This document shows positions 9,387-18,792 of a DNA stretch of 64,000 nt, one piece after another. Below the pieces are notes generated by a model that saw only the letters and a list, made by a program, of their open reading frames with translations, had not been told where the DNA came from and did no database searches. This DNA comes from Pseudomonas agarici (lineage in GTDB: Bacteria > Pseudomonadota > Gammaproteobacteria > Pseudomonadales > Pseudomonadaceae). Made by a program: the position numbers and the translations under genes. Numbering within the stretch: position 1 is the stretch's first letter; the number at the start of each line of letters is the position of its first letter. The stretch is taken from positions 62,001-126,000 of the forward strand of contig NZ_FOAR01000016.1 of NCBI RefSeq assembly GCF_900109755.1, in the 5' to 3' direction.

Positions 9387-9400
9387 GGTCCTGCCTCTTC

Positions 9401-10270
9401 TTAATTCTTCGCAACGGCGGGTTTGGCCGTCACGGGCGCCACAGGTTCCCGCCATCCGACGGCCAGGCCGTTGGAGTAACGCAGATCGATGCTGGCAATG
9501 TTCGTAATCTGTTCTTTCAACGTTTTTTCATAAATGGCAATGAAACGGCGCATCTTCTCGACCAGATGATCGCGGCCCAACAACAACTGGATACCTGGTC
9601 CCGCGCTTCCCGCGCCGGTGGTCAGAAACCAACTGCCCCGCTCACGCAGTTCCAGCCGGGCGATGGAGAAGCCCAGCGGGCGCAACATCTGGCTCAGGAC
9701 CTGATACTGCTGCATCACCTGCTGTTGAGCCCGCTGTGGGCCAAACAGCTGCGGCAGGTGTTCATAGTTGGCCAGTTCCCGTGGCGCGAAGGCCTGGCCC
9801 TGGTTGTTCAATAACGCTTCCTCACCCCAGCGAGCCACCGGCAACTGTTCTTCCAGGCGAATCGCCACCTGGTCCGGCCACACACGCCGGACTTCGGCGT
9901 GGGCGATCCAGGGCATAGTCTCCAGCTCGGCGCGCATGCCCGCCAGGTCGATGGTGAAGAAGCTCGCCGCGACGTAGGGCGCGATACGCTGCTGCACCGC
10001 CTGCTGACTGATGTAGCTGAGGTCGCCCTGGACGTTGATCTTGCTGATCGGTCGGTCCGCATAAGGCAACAGGCGCTGGGCGCCTTCATAAGTGCCAAAA
10101 CCCATGGCTACCAGCAACACCGGCCACATCAAGCGCTTCAGGAAGCCGAAATTGGCTTTTGGCAGACGCACCGACATCGGCTCTTTAGCCACCATGCGGC
10201 TGGCACCCCGCGGCACCGGCTTGTTACGGCTGGGGACGGGGGACGGGTGACGAATCTGCGCGCCGTGCAT
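9401..10270 (-). CDS. ftsQ: Cell division protein FtsQ
   Basis: FtsQ is a bitopic divisome protein that bridges early and late division components through FtsB and FtsL. The 289-residue protein has a basic cytoplasmic N-terminus of about 45 residues. One membrane helix follows (around LMWPVLLVAMGFGTYEG), then a periplasmic POTRA domain beginning ISKINVQGDLSYISQQ, and then the FtsQ domain. A proline-lysine-rich C-terminal tail is typical of pseudomonads. It starts four bases after ddlB and is followed closely by ftsA. Confidence 0.97.
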   Translation of the reverse strand: MHGAQIRHPSPVPSRNKPVPRGASRMVAKEPMSVRLPKANFGFLKRLMWPVLLVAMGFGTYEGAQRLLPYADRPISKINVQGDLSYISQQAVQQRIAPYVAASFFTIDLAGMRAELETMPWIAHAEVRRVWPDQVAIRLEEQLPVARWGEEALLNNQGQAFAPRELANYEHLPQLFGPQRAQQQVMQQYQVLSQMLRPLGFSIARLELRERGSWFLTTGAGSAGPGIQLLLGRDHLVEKMRRFIAIYEKTLKEQITNIASIDLRYSNGLAVGWREPVAPVTAKPAVAKN

Positions 10271-10274
10271 GGGG

Positions 10275-11255
10275 TTAACCTCGCGGCTCTAAGTGACTGG
10301 CGGCATGAGCTGCAACGCTCTCGGCCAAAATCGCCAGCACCAACTGCTGAAAATCGAGACCGGCCGCCCGTGCCGCCATCGGCACCAGACTATGGTCAGT
10401 CATGCCCGGAGCGGTGTTGACTTCCAGGAACCAGAACTGCCCGTCGGCATCCTGCATCACATCGGCACGCGCCCAACCGGCGATACCGAGCGCCTCACAG
10501 GCTTTCGCCGTGAGGTCCATCAGCTCTTTTTCCTTGTGACTGTCGAGCCCGGATGGGATCCGGTACTGGGTATCGCAAGCCAGGTACTTGGCGTCGTAGT
10601 CATAGAACGAATGCGGAGTGCCGAGGGCGATCGGTGGCAGGATCTGCCCACGCAGGGTGGCAATGGTGAACTCCGGACCCTGGATCCATTGTTCGACCAA
10701 CACTTGCGAATCGTAGGCGGCAGCGGCTTTCCAGGCGACGATCAATTCATCGACGTCGGTCACCTTGGCCATCCCAATACTGGAACCTTCATGGGCGGGT
10801 TTGACGATCAACGGGAAACCCAGTTCCGCAGCGGCGCAAATACAGTCGGCCCGCGAGCTCAATACGGCATGACGGGGCGTCGGAATTCCCACGCTGTGCC
10901 AGACCTGTTTGGTGCGCAATTTATCCATGGCCAGTGCCGAAGCGAGAATGCCGCTACCGGTGTAGGGAATCCCCAGGCACTCAAGCAGGCCCTGCATGCT
11001 GCCGTCTTCGCCGCCACGGCCATGAAGAATGATAAAGGCACGGTCGATCTTCTCGTGCAGCAGACGTTGCAGGAAGTCGTCGCCCACGTCGATGCCGAAC
11101 GCATCGACACCTGCACTTTGCAGGGCTTCCAGCACCGCGTTGCCGGACTTCAGCGAAACTTCACGTTCGGCACTCTTGCCGCCGAACAGTACGGCGACGC
11201 GGCCAAAGGCGTTTGGCTCGAGCGTCGAGAACAGATGGGCGTAAGCAGCGCTCAT
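10275..11255 (-). CDS. ddlB: D-alanine--D-alanine ligase
   Basis: This ATP-grasp enzyme makes D-Ala-D-Ala for the peptidoglycan stem peptide. I place the start at 11255 (MSAAYAHLFSTLEPNAFGRV), giving 326 residues, because this ATG overlaps the murC stop as ATGA and gives the usual length. Upstream in-frame residues lie within murC. The N-terminal VAVLFGGKSAEREVSLKSG, the central ATP-grasp motif VKPAHEGSSIGM and the metal-site FLEVNTAPGMTDHSLVP are all present. Confidence 0.98.
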   Translation of the reverse strand: MSAAYAHLFSTLEPNAFGRVAVLFGGKSAEREVSLKSGNAVLEALQSAGVDAFGIDVGDDFLQRLLHEKIDRAFIILHGRGGEDGSMQGLLECLGIPYTGSGILASALAMDKLRTKQVWHSVGIPTPRHAVLSSRADCICAAAELGFPLIVKPAHEGSSIGMAKVTDVDELIVAWKAAAAYDSQVLVEQWIQGPEFTIATLRGQILPPIALGTPHSFYDYDAKYLACDTQYRIPSGLDSHKEKELMDLTAKACEALGIAGWARADVMQDADGQFWFLEVNTAPGMTDHSLVPMAARAAGLDFQQLVLAILAESVAAHAASHLEPRG

Positions 11256-12712
11256 TTCGATTTCCCCGGGCTGACTGCGGCAACGGCGCCGGCGAACAAC
11301 GCACTCTTGAGCAACTGCGGGGCGAGACCGCCGATATCGCCGGCGCCCTGGCACAGCAGGATATCGCCCGGCAGCAATAGCGGCTTGACCAGCGGTGCCA
11401 ACTCCACGCCACGCTCGATATAGATCGGGTCGAGTTGGCCGCGCTGACGGATGCTACGGCACAACTGGCGACTGTCCGCCCCCGGAATAGCCTCTTCGCC
11501 AGCCGGATAGACCTCCATCAGCAACAGCACATTGGCGTCGGCCAGCACCTGGACGAAATCGTCGTACAGGTCGCGGGTGCGGGTGTAGCGGTGCGGCTGG
11601 TAGACCATCACCAGGCGGCGCTCCGGCCAGCCACCGCGCACCGCCTTAATCACCGCCGCGACTTCGGTTGGGTGATGACCGTAGTCATCGACCAACATCA
11701 CGCTACCGCCGTCCACCGGCAATTCACCGTAGACCTGGAAGCGCCGACCGACGCCCTGGAAGCCCGACAGGCCCCGGACGATGGCGTCGTCGCTGATCCC
11801 CTCGTCGGTGGCAATAGCGATGGTTGCCAGGGAGTTGAGCACGTTGTGGTTGCCCGGCATGTTCACCGACACGTTCAACGGCTCACGGTCGCGGCGCAGC
11901 ACGGTGAAGTGGGTCTGCATGCCGGCCTGGCGGATATTGATCGCCCGCACATCAGCCTCTTCGTGAACCCCATAGGTCACGGTCGGACGGGCAATCTGCG
12001 GGAGGATCTCGCGCACCACCGGATCGTCCAGGCAGACCACGGCCAAGCCATAAAACGGCAAGTTGTGGAGGAACTCGACGAAGGTCTTCTTCAATTTATT
12101 GAAGTCACCTTCGTAGGTGTCCATGTGGTCGGCGTCGATGTTGGTGACCACGGCGACCAGCGGCTGCAGGTGCAGGAAGCTGGCATCGCTTTCATCGGCT
12201 TCGGCGATCAGGTAGCGACTGGTGCCGAGCTGAGCATTGGTGCCCGCTGCATTCAGACGACCACCGATGACGAAGGTCGGGTCCAGGCCGCCGGCGGCGA
12301 ACACCGAGGCGATCAGGCTGGTGGTGGTGGTCTTGCCGTGGGTACCGGCAACGGCGATCCCGTGGCGATAACGCATCAGCTCGGCGAGCATCTCGGCCCG
12401 TGGCACCACTGGGATACGCCGCTCCAGGGCGGTCGCGACTTCCGGGTTGGACTTGTTCACGGCGCTAGACACCACCAGTACATCGGCGCTGGCGGCGTTC
12501 TCGGAGCGGTGGCCGATAAAGATCTGCGCGCCAAACGACTCGAGCCGCTCGGTGACCGGCGAGGTTTTCAGGTCGGAACCGGACACTTCGTAGCCCAGGT
12601 TCAACAACACTTCGGCAATCCCGCACATGCCCACACCGCCGATACCGACGAAGTGGATACGGCGGATACGGCGCATTTCCGGTTGCGGCATGGCTTTCTG
12701 ACTTTCAACCAT
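11252..12712 (-). CDS. murC: UDP-N-acetylmuramate--L-alanine ligase MurC
   Basis: MurC adds L-alanine to UDP-MurNAc in the cytoplasm, the first step of stem-peptide assembly. The ATG at 12712 (MVESQKAMPQPEMRRIRRIH) gives 486 residues and overlaps the murG stop by eight bases. The Rossmann start FVGIGGVGMCGIAEVLLN and the ATP-binding loop VAGTHGKTTTTSLIA are intact. The C-terminal domain carries DDYGHHPTEV. Overlaps on both sides support one polycistronic transcript. Confidence 0.98.
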   Translation of the reverse strand: MVESQKAMPQPEMRRIRRIHFVGIGGVGMCGIAEVLLNLGYEVSGSDLKTSPVTERLESFGAQIFIGHRSENAASADVLVVSSAVNKSNPEVATALERRIPVVPRAEMLAELMRYRHGIAVAGTHGKTTTTSLIASVFAAGGLDPTFVIGGRLNAAGTNAQLGTSRYLIAEADESDASFLHLQPLVAVVTNIDADHMDTYEGDFNKLKKTFVEFLHNLPFYGLAVVCLDDPVVREILPQIARPTVTYGVHEEADVRAINIRQAGMQTHFTVLRRDREPLNVSVNMPGNHNVLNSLATIAIATDEGISDDAIVRGLSGFQGVGRRFQVYGELPVDGGSVMLVDDYGHHPTEVAAVIKAVRGGWPERRLVMVYQPHRYTRTRDLYDDFVQVLADANVLLLMEVYPAGEEAIPGADSRQLCRSIRQRGQLDPIYIERGVELAPLVKPLLLPGDILLCQGAGDIGGLAPQLLKSALFAGAVAAVSPGKSK

Positions 12713-13775
12713 GGGCCACCTCCAGGCAGATTTCGACGACGGTGCGAGTCGCATTGGGCTTGGCCAGGCGGCGTGCGGTGCTCGCCATGGTGTTCAGTCG
12801 TTGCGGTTGCATCAAAACCTCTGTCAGGCGTGCCGCCAGCTCGGCGGCGCCAGTTGTTCTTTGCGGCAGCAGGAAAGCAGCGCCTTCCCCGGCCAAATAT
12901 TCGGCATTGCGGGTCTGGTGGTCGTCGATTGCATGGGGCAAGGGCACCAGCAATGAAGGCAGACCGGCGGCAGCCAGTTCACTGACGGTCAGGGCGCCCG
13001 CGCGACAGACCACCAGGTCGGCCCAGCCATAGGCTTGGGCCATGTCTTTGATAAAAGGCGCCACTTGCGCCTCGACGCCAACCGCCCTGTAGCGTTCGGC
13101 GGTCACTTCCTCATGGTTGCGCCCGGCCTGATGGAAAACTTCCGGGCAATACTCGGTCGCCAACTGGGCCAGGGCTTGCGGTAGCAACTTGTTCAATGGT
13201 TCGGCACCGAGGCTGCCGCCGAGAATCAGCAGGCGCGCCCGACGCCCGGCCAAGGCCTGGCGCGGGGTTTCCAGGAACAGCTCGGCACGCACCGGATTAC
13301 CGGTGGTGCGGCGTTTGCTCGAAACGCCGAAGGTGTTCGGGAACGCTTCGCAAACCCGTGCCGCCATGGGCACCAGCAGCCGATTGGCGGTCCCCGCGAC
13401 GGCATTCTGCTCATGCACGATCAGCGGCACACCGAGCAGCCGAGCGGCCACCCCACCGGGGCCGGTGACGTAGCCACCAAAGCCCAGCACGCACACTGGC
13501 CGCAATTGGCGAATGACCTGGCAGGCCTGCCAGATGGCGCGACACAAGATGAAGGGAGCCTTGAGCAACGCCAGCTTGCTCTTGCCTCGCAACCCCGCGA
13601 CGTTGATCAGGTGCAACTTCAACCCGGCATTGGGTACCAGTTCGTTTTCAATGCCCCGTGGCGTGCCCAGCCAATGCACGGCGTAGCCCTGAGCCTGGAA
13701 CTCGTGGGCACAGGCCAACGCCGGGAACACGTGGCCACCGGTGCCGCCGGCCATAATCAACACGTTAGCGCCCAT
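12705..13775 (-). CDS. murG: Lipid I GlcNAc transferase MurG
   Basis: MurG is the peripheral inner-membrane GT-B glycosyltransferase that converts lipid I to lipid II. The ATG at 13775 gives 356 residues starting MGANVLIMAGGTGGHVFPAL, with the first G loop GGTGGH at residues 10-15. The longer open frame runs back into ftsW and was rejected. The donor-site motifs LILGGSLGAEPLN and VCRAGALTVSELAAAGLPS are present. It overlaps ftsW by 11 bases and murC by eight. Confidence 0.98.
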   Translation of the reverse strand: MGANVLIMAGGTGGHVFPALACAHEFQAQGYAVHWLGTPRGIENELVPNAGLKLHLINVAGLRGKSKLALLKAPFILCRAIWQACQVIRQLRPVCVLGFGGYVTGPGGVAARLLGVPLIVHEQNAVAGTANRLLVPMAARVCEAFPNTFGVSSKRRTTGNPVRAELFLETPRQALAGRRARLLILGGSLGAEPLNKLLPQALAQLATEYCPEVFHQAGRNHEEVTAERYRAVGVEAQVAPFIKDMAQAYGWADLVVCRAGALTVSELAAAGLPSLLVPLPHAIDDHQTRNAEYLAGEGAAFLLPQRTTGAAELAARLTEVLMQPQRLNTMASTARRLAKPNATRTVVEICLEVAHG

Positions 13776-14979
13776 GGGGAGTGTCCTCCACAAAGTCGCT
13801 CTCATCGAACTCCATATCTTCGCTGCCCAAGTGGGTTCGACTCTCCCACTCGATACGCAGCAACAAGCCGAGGCAGACACAGCAGATCACCAACGAACTG
13901 CCGCCATAACTGAGGAATGGTAGGGTCAGGCCCTTGGTCGGCAGCAGACCGACATTCACACCGATATTGATCAGAAATTGGCCGATCCACAGGAACGCCA
14001 AGCCATAGGCCATATAAGCGGCGAAGAACTGCTTGGCCTTCTCGGCCCACAAGCCGATGTACATTGCCCGCACGCTGACAAACACAAACAACGCGACGGT
14101 GCACAGGGACCCCACGGCGCCCAATTCTTCGGCCAGCACCGAGAACACGAAGTCGGTATGGGCTTCCGGCAAATAGAACTGCTTCTGCACGCTGTTACCC
14201 AGGCCAACACCCAGCCATTCACCCCGACCGAAGGCAATCAACGCCTGGGTCAATTGATAACCGGAACCGAACTGGTCGGCCCAGGGATCGGTAAAGGTGG
14301 TCAAGCGCGCCATGCGGTAAGGTTGCGCCTGGATCAACACCACCACCGCGACCACCGCCAACAAGACCATCAGGCCAAAGCGCAATAACCCCACGCCGCC
14401 GAGAAACAGCATTGCCGCCGCCGCGCCCATCATCACTACGGTGGCGCCGAAGTCCGGCTCCATCAGCAACAGCCCAGCCATCGGCAGCAACACGATGAAC
14501 GGCTTGAAGAAGCCCATCCAGCTTTCGCGCACTTCTTTTTGCCGTCGCACCAGATAGCCGGCGAGGTAGATCACCACGAAGACCTTGGCAATTTCCGAAG
14601 GTTGCACGTTGAAGAAACTGAAGCCGATCCAGCGCATCGAACCGTTCACTTCACGGCCAATCCCCGGCAGCAGTACCAGCACCAGCAGACCGAAAGCGCC
14701 CACCAGCATCATAAAGCCCATGCGCTGCCAAGTAGCGATGGGCACCATCATCGTGGCGACACAGGCAACCAGGCCAATGACCAGATAGATCAGGTGGCGA
14801 ATCATGTGATACAGCGCGTTGCCCGACTGCGCGGCGGCCACTTCGGAGGAGGCCGAGGTGATCATCACCAGCCCCAGGCCCAGCAGCGCCAGGCAACCGG
14901 CGAGCATCGCAAAATCGACGTCGATACCCCGTCCGGTGATGATCGGCGATGGATAAGGCTTGATGATGTTGAAGTTCAT
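13765..14979 (-). CDS. ftsW: Lipid II polymerase FtsW
   Basis: FtsW is the SEDS-family septal glycan polymerase and partner of FtsI (PBP3). The 404-residue polytopic protein has about ten membrane helices. The SEDS signature GLTLPFLSYGGSSLVICC lies near the C-terminus, and RWIGFSFFNVQPSEIAK precedes the large periplasmic loop. The start overlaps the murD stop by four bases. An acidic C-terminal tail (after about residue 380) follows the last helix. Confidence 0.97.
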   Translation of the reverse strand: MNFNIIKPYPSPIITGRGIDVDFAMLAGCLALLGLGLVMITSASSEVAAAQSGNALYHMIRHLIYLVIGLVACVATMMVPIATWQRMGFMMLVGAFGLLVLVLLPGIGREVNGSMRWIGFSFFNVQPSEIAKVFVVIYLAGYLVRRQKEVRESWMGFFKPFIVLLPMAGLLLMEPDFGATVVMMGAAAAMLFLGGVGLLRFGLMVLLAVVAVVVLIQAQPYRMARLTTFTDPWADQFGSGYQLTQALIAFGRGEWLGVGLGNSVQKQFYLPEAHTDFVFSVLAEELGAVGSLCTVALFVFVSVRAMYIGLWAEKAKQFFAAYMAYGLAFLWIGQFLINIGVNVGLLPTKGLTLPFLSYGGSSLVICCVCLGLLLRIEWESRTHLGSEDMEFDESDFVEDTPHGR

Positions 14980-16322
14980 ACCAACCCCTCCACGGCCTGG
15001 GCGAACAGGCGTCCGCGCTCTTCATAATTCTTGAACATGTCGAAGCTTGCGCAGGCCGGCGACAGCAACACCGCGTCACCTGGCTCGGCCAGTTCGGCAC
15101 AGTGCCGCACGGCATCGTCCAGGGTCTGCACGCGGATCAGCGGCACCTCATCGCCGAGGGCCTGAGCCAGCAATTCGCCATCACGCCCCAGCAGGACCAC
15201 CGCACGGCAATTGGCTGCGACAGGGCCGCGCAAGCCGTTGAAGTCCGCGCCTTTGCCATCGCCACCGGCAATCAATACCAGCTTGCCGGTAATGTCGCCG
15301 CCCAGGCCCTCGATCGCGGCCAGGGCCGCGCCGACGTTGGTAGCCTTGGAATCGTTGTAGTAATTCACGCCATTGAGTTCGCGCACCCATTGGCAACGGT
15401 GTTCAAGACCGGCGAATGTCCGCAGGCTCGCCAGCATGGCGTCGAACGGCAACCCCACCGCATGCCCGAGTGCCAGCGCCGCGAGGGCATTGGATTGGTT
15501 GTGGGCGCCACGGATCTTCAGATCGCGCACCGGCATCAGCTTGTCGAACTCGAAGGCCAGGTATTTCTCGCCAGCTTCTTCACGCAGGCCAAAGGCCTTG
15601 AAATCCGGTTGGCCGAGGCCGAAGGTCCAACATGGCAGGTCTTCGCCCATCAACGGACGGGACAGCGCATCCTGGCGGTTGACCACCACCTGTTTGGCAC
15701 CTCGGAAGATCCGGTGCTTGGCCAGGTGATAAGCCGGCAGACCGCTGTAGCGGTCCATGTGGTCTTCGCTGACATTGAGCACGGTCGCCACTTCGGCGCC
15801 CAGTTGATCGGTGGTTTCCAGTTGGAAGCTCGACAGCTCCAGTACGTACAACTCGACATCGTCACTGAGCAGGTCCAACGCCGGGGTGCCAAGGTTGCCA
15901 CCGATCGCCACGCGCTTGCCGGCTGCCGCGGCCATCTCGCCGACCAGGGTGGTCACGGTACTCTTGGCATTGGAGCCGCTGATGGCGACGATAGGCGCCT
16001 TGGCGTTGCGTGCAAACAGCTCGATATCGCCGGACAGCTTCACGCCACGGGCCGCCGCCGCCTGCAAGGCCGGCGTCGCCAGAGCCAGGCCGGGGCTCAC
16101 GTAAAGCTCGTCGGCGCGGCAGAGGAACTCCACGTCCAACTCGCCACAACGCACTTCCACCTGCGGATAGTCACGACGCAGCGCGGCCAGCTCCGGTGGG
16201 TTGTCCCGCGTGTCGGCCACCGCAAAGGCAACGCCCCGGCTCGCCAGGAAGCGAACCAGGGACATGCCGCTCTTGCCGAGGCCGACAATGATGCGGAAGT
16301 GGTCAGAAGCGATCAGCGACAC
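14976..16322 (-). CDS. murD: UDP-N-acetylmuramoyl-L-alanine--D-glutamate ligase MurD
   Basis: MurD adds D-glutamate to UDP-MurNAc-L-Ala. I choose a GTG start at 16322 (product MSLIASDHFRIIVGLGKSGM), giving 448 residues. It lies five bases after the mraY stop and matches the usual N-terminus, while the longer frame runs into mraY. The UDP-binding loop VGLGKSGMSLVRFLAS and the ATP loop ISGSNAKSTVTTLVGEM are present. The C-terminal domain has AGGDGKGADFNGL. The ATP loop reads GSNAKST, which I believe is normal for Pseudomonas MurD. Confidence 0.97.
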   Translation of the reverse strand: MSLIASDHFRIIVGLGKSGMSLVRFLASRGVAFAVADTRDNPPELAALRRDYPQVEVRCGELDVEFLCRADELYVSPGLALATPALQAAAARGVKLSGDIELFARNAKAPIVAISGSNAKSTVTTLVGEMAAAAGKRVAIGGNLGTPALDLLSDDVELYVLELSSFQLETTDQLGAEVATVLNVSEDHMDRYSGLPAYHLAKHRIFRGAKQVVVNRQDALSRPLMGEDLPCWTFGLGQPDFKAFGLREEAGEKYLAFEFDKLMPVRDLKIRGAHNQSNALAALALGHAVGLPFDAMLASLRTFAGLEHRCQWVRELNGVNYYNDSKATNVGAALAAIEGLGGDITGKLVLIAGGDGKGADFNGLRGPVAANCRAVVLLGRDGELLAQALGDEVPLIRVQTLDDAVRHCAELAEPGDAVLLSPACASFDMFKNYEERGRLFAQAVEGLV

Positions 16323-16327
16323 GTGTT

Positions 16328-17410
16328 CTACCTCAGCTTCAGGGTGGCAAGACCGATCAACACGAGAATCACGGTGATGATCCAGAAACGGACAATCACA
16401 CGTGGCTCGGGCCAACCCTTGAGTTCAAAGTGGTGGTGAATCGGTGCCATGCGAAATACCCGGCGACCGGTCAGCTTGAACGAGGCAACCTGAATCACCA
16501 CCGACAGGGTTTCCATCACGAACACGCCGCCCATGATGAACAGGACGATTTCCTGACGAACGATCACCGCGATGGTGCCCAGGGCGGCGCCCAGCGCCAA
16601 CGCGCCGACGTCGCCCATAAAGACTTGGGCCGGATAGGTGTTGAACCACAGGAAGCCCAGGCCGGCACCGATCAGCGCGCCACAGAACACGATCAGCTCG
16701 CCCGCGCCCGGCACATAGGGAATCAGTAGGTATTCGGCGAACTTCACGTTACCCGATAGATAACAGAAGATACCCAGCGCGCCACCGACCATCACCGTCG
16801 GCATAATCGCCAGGCCATCGAGGCCATCGGTGAGATTGACCGCGTTACTCGAACCGACGATCACGAAATAGGTCAGGATCACGAAGCCCACACCCAGTGG
16901 GATGCTCACGTCCTTGAGCATGGGCACGATCAAAGTGGTTTCCACCGGGGTCTGTGCGGTCATAAACAGGAAAATCGCCGCAGCCAGGCCAAACACCGAC
17001 TGCCAGAAATACTTCCAGCGACTGGGCAGCCCACGGGAGTTCTTTTCGATCACCTTGCGATAGTCATCGACCCAGCCGATGGTTCCGAACAGCAGGGTAA
17101 CCAGCAGCACCACCCAGACGTAGCGGTTATACAGGTCCGCCCATAGCAAGGTACTGATGCCGATGGACGATAGGATCAGTGCGCCGCCCATGGTTGGCGT
17201 GCCCGACTTGGACAGGTGCGATTGCGGGCCGTCATTGCGCACCGACTGACCGATCTGCAGACTCTGGAGGGTACGAATCATCCACGGGCCGAGAAACAGC
17301 GACAGAGACAACGCCGTCAGCACCCCGAGAATCCCGCGCAGGGTCAAGTACTGAAAGACCGCGAAGCCTTTGTAGAACTGTTGCAGATACTCCGCTAGCA
17401 GCAGCAGCAT
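16328..17410 (-). CDS. mraY: Phospho-MurNAc-pentapeptide translocase MraY
   Basis: MraY transfers phospho-MurNAc-pentapeptide to undecaprenyl phosphate, making lipid I at the inner membrane. The 360-residue protein has about ten membrane helices. Family motifs are DDYRKVIEKNSRGL (the Asp-Asp pair), NAVNLTDGLDGLA and the HHH motif in MAPIHHHFELKGWPE. The start overlaps the murF stop by one base. The downstream murD start is five bases away. Confidence 0.98.
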   Translation of the reverse strand: MLLLLAEYLQQFYKGFAVFQYLTLRGILGVLTALSLSLFLGPWMIRTLQSLQIGQSVRNDGPQSHLSKSGTPTMGGALILSSIGISTLLWADLYNRYVWVVLLVTLLFGTIGWVDDYRKVIEKNSRGLPSRWKYFWQSVFGLAAAIFLFMTAQTPVETTLIVPMLKDVSIPLGVGFVILTYFVIVGSSNAVNLTDGLDGLAIMPTVMVGGALGIFCYLSGNVKFAEYLLIPYVPGAGELIVFCGALIGAGLGFLWFNTYPAQVFMGDVGALALGAALGTIAVIVRQEIVLFIMGGVFVMETLSVVIQVASFKLTGRRVFRMAPIHHHFELKGWPEPRVIVRFWIITVILVLIGLATLKLR

Positions 17411-18792
17411 TAATGCGTCTCTCCCTTATGCACATGAGGCGCGGGCTGGCACAAAGCCGCGACGATGTTTTCCATCGCAGCGCTGCGCGAACCCTTGATC
17501 AAAATGGTGGTATTAGTGTCTTGCTCGGCGCCAAGCGCCTCGATCAGATCGGCCTGGGTGGCGAAATGACGAGCGTGTTGGCCAAATGCGCTGACGGCGT
17601 GAACCATCATGGGTCCCACCGCATACAGCGCTGAAACCTTACCGGCGGCATAAGCGCCTACTTCACGATGCCCCTGCTGCGCCCACTCGCCCAACTCGCC
17701 GATATCTCCGAGTACCAGGACGGTGCGGCCGCAAAAGCCAGCGAGTATATCAATGGCCGCGCACATGGAGCTGGGGTTCGCGTTATAAGTGTCATCGATG
17801 ACCCGCAGGCCATTGCTGGCCAGTTGCGCGACCGCCCGCCCCTTGACTGGTTGGACACTTTCCAGTCCGGCGACGATACCTGGCAGCGAAACTCCCAGCG
17901 CATGGGCCGCCGCCGCCGCCCCCAAGGCGTTGGCAACGTTGTGGCGGCCCAACAGGTTGAGTTGGACAAGCGCCGTACCATCGGGACCGTGCAGTTCGAA
18001 TCGCGCACAGCCACGCGCATCGACGGAAATAGCGCCACCATGGAAATCGGCGGCGCTGTTGCCCAGGGCAAAACTCAACACCTTGCGCGTACCGGCACGG
18101 GCTTTCCAGATGGTAAAAGCCTTGTCGTCCAGATTGAGCACGGCAATACCATCGGCTTGCAGCCCATCGATGATCTCGCCCTTGGCCTCGACGATCTTGT
18201 CGGGACCGCCGAACTCGCCGACATGGGCGGTCCCGGCGTTATTCAGCACCGCCACATGCGGTTTGGTCATGGCGACGGTATAGGCAATTTCGCCAATGCG
18301 CGAAGCACCCAGCTCGATAACTGCGGCACTGTGTTGCGGCGCCAGTTCGAGCAGGGTCAATGGCACGCCCAGATCGTTGTTCAGGTTGCCCTGGGTCGCC
18401 AGTACCCGCCCACGGGTCCGCAGAATGCTCGCGAGCATCTCCTTGACCGTGGTCTTGCCACTGGAGCCGGTAATCGCCGCCACCGGCTGGGTGAACCCGG
18501 CACGGTTCAAGGCAGCCAACTGACCAAGCGCCAGGCGAGTATCACCCACCAGCAACTGCGGCAGTTCGACACCGGGCACTTCTCGCTCGACCAGTGCCGC
18601 AACAGCGCCCTTGGCCGCCACGTCGCTCAGGTAATCGTGCCCGTCGAAACGCGGGCCGCTCAGGGCGACAAACAACTGACCCGGCTGGATCGCCCGGCTG
18701 TCAATGCTCACTCCGGAGAAACTCGCGTCGACCGAAACCAGACGAGCCGACAGATCATGGGCGACGCTACTCAACTTCATCGCTTCAAGCAT
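17410..18792 (-). CDS. murF: UDP-MurNAc-tripeptide--D-Ala-D-Ala ligase MurF
   Basis: MurF adds the D-Ala-D-Ala made by Ddl and completes the UDP-MurNAc-pentapeptide. The 460-residue protein starts MLEAMKLSSVAHDLSARLVS. It has the N-terminal substrate domain with VSIDSRAIQPGQLFVAL, the ATP loop ITGSSGKTTVKEMLA and the C-terminal DDTYNANPSSM motif. The start overlaps the murE stop by eight bases, so expression is coupled. Confidence 0.98.
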   Translation of the reverse strand: MLEAMKLSSVAHDLSARLVSVDASFSGVSIDSRAIQPGQLFVALSGPRFDGHDYLSDVAAKGAVAALVEREVPGVELPQLLVGDTRLALGQLAALNRAGFTQPVAAITGSSGKTTVKEMLASILRTRGRVLATQGNLNNDLGVPLTLLELAPQHSAAVIELGASRIGEIAYTVAMTKPHVAVLNNAGTAHVGEFGGPDKIVEAKGEIIDGLQADGIAVLNLDDKAFTIWKARAGTRKVLSFALGNSAADFHGGAISVDARGCARFELHGPDGTALVQLNLLGRHNVANALGAAAAAHALGVSLPGIVAGLESVQPVKGRAVAQLASNGLRVIDDTYNANPSSMCAAIDILAGFCGRTVLVLGDIGELGEWAQQGHREVGAYAAGKVSALYAVGPMMVHAVSAFGQHARHFATQADLIEALGAEQDTNTTILIKGSRSAAMENIVAALCQPAPHVHKGETH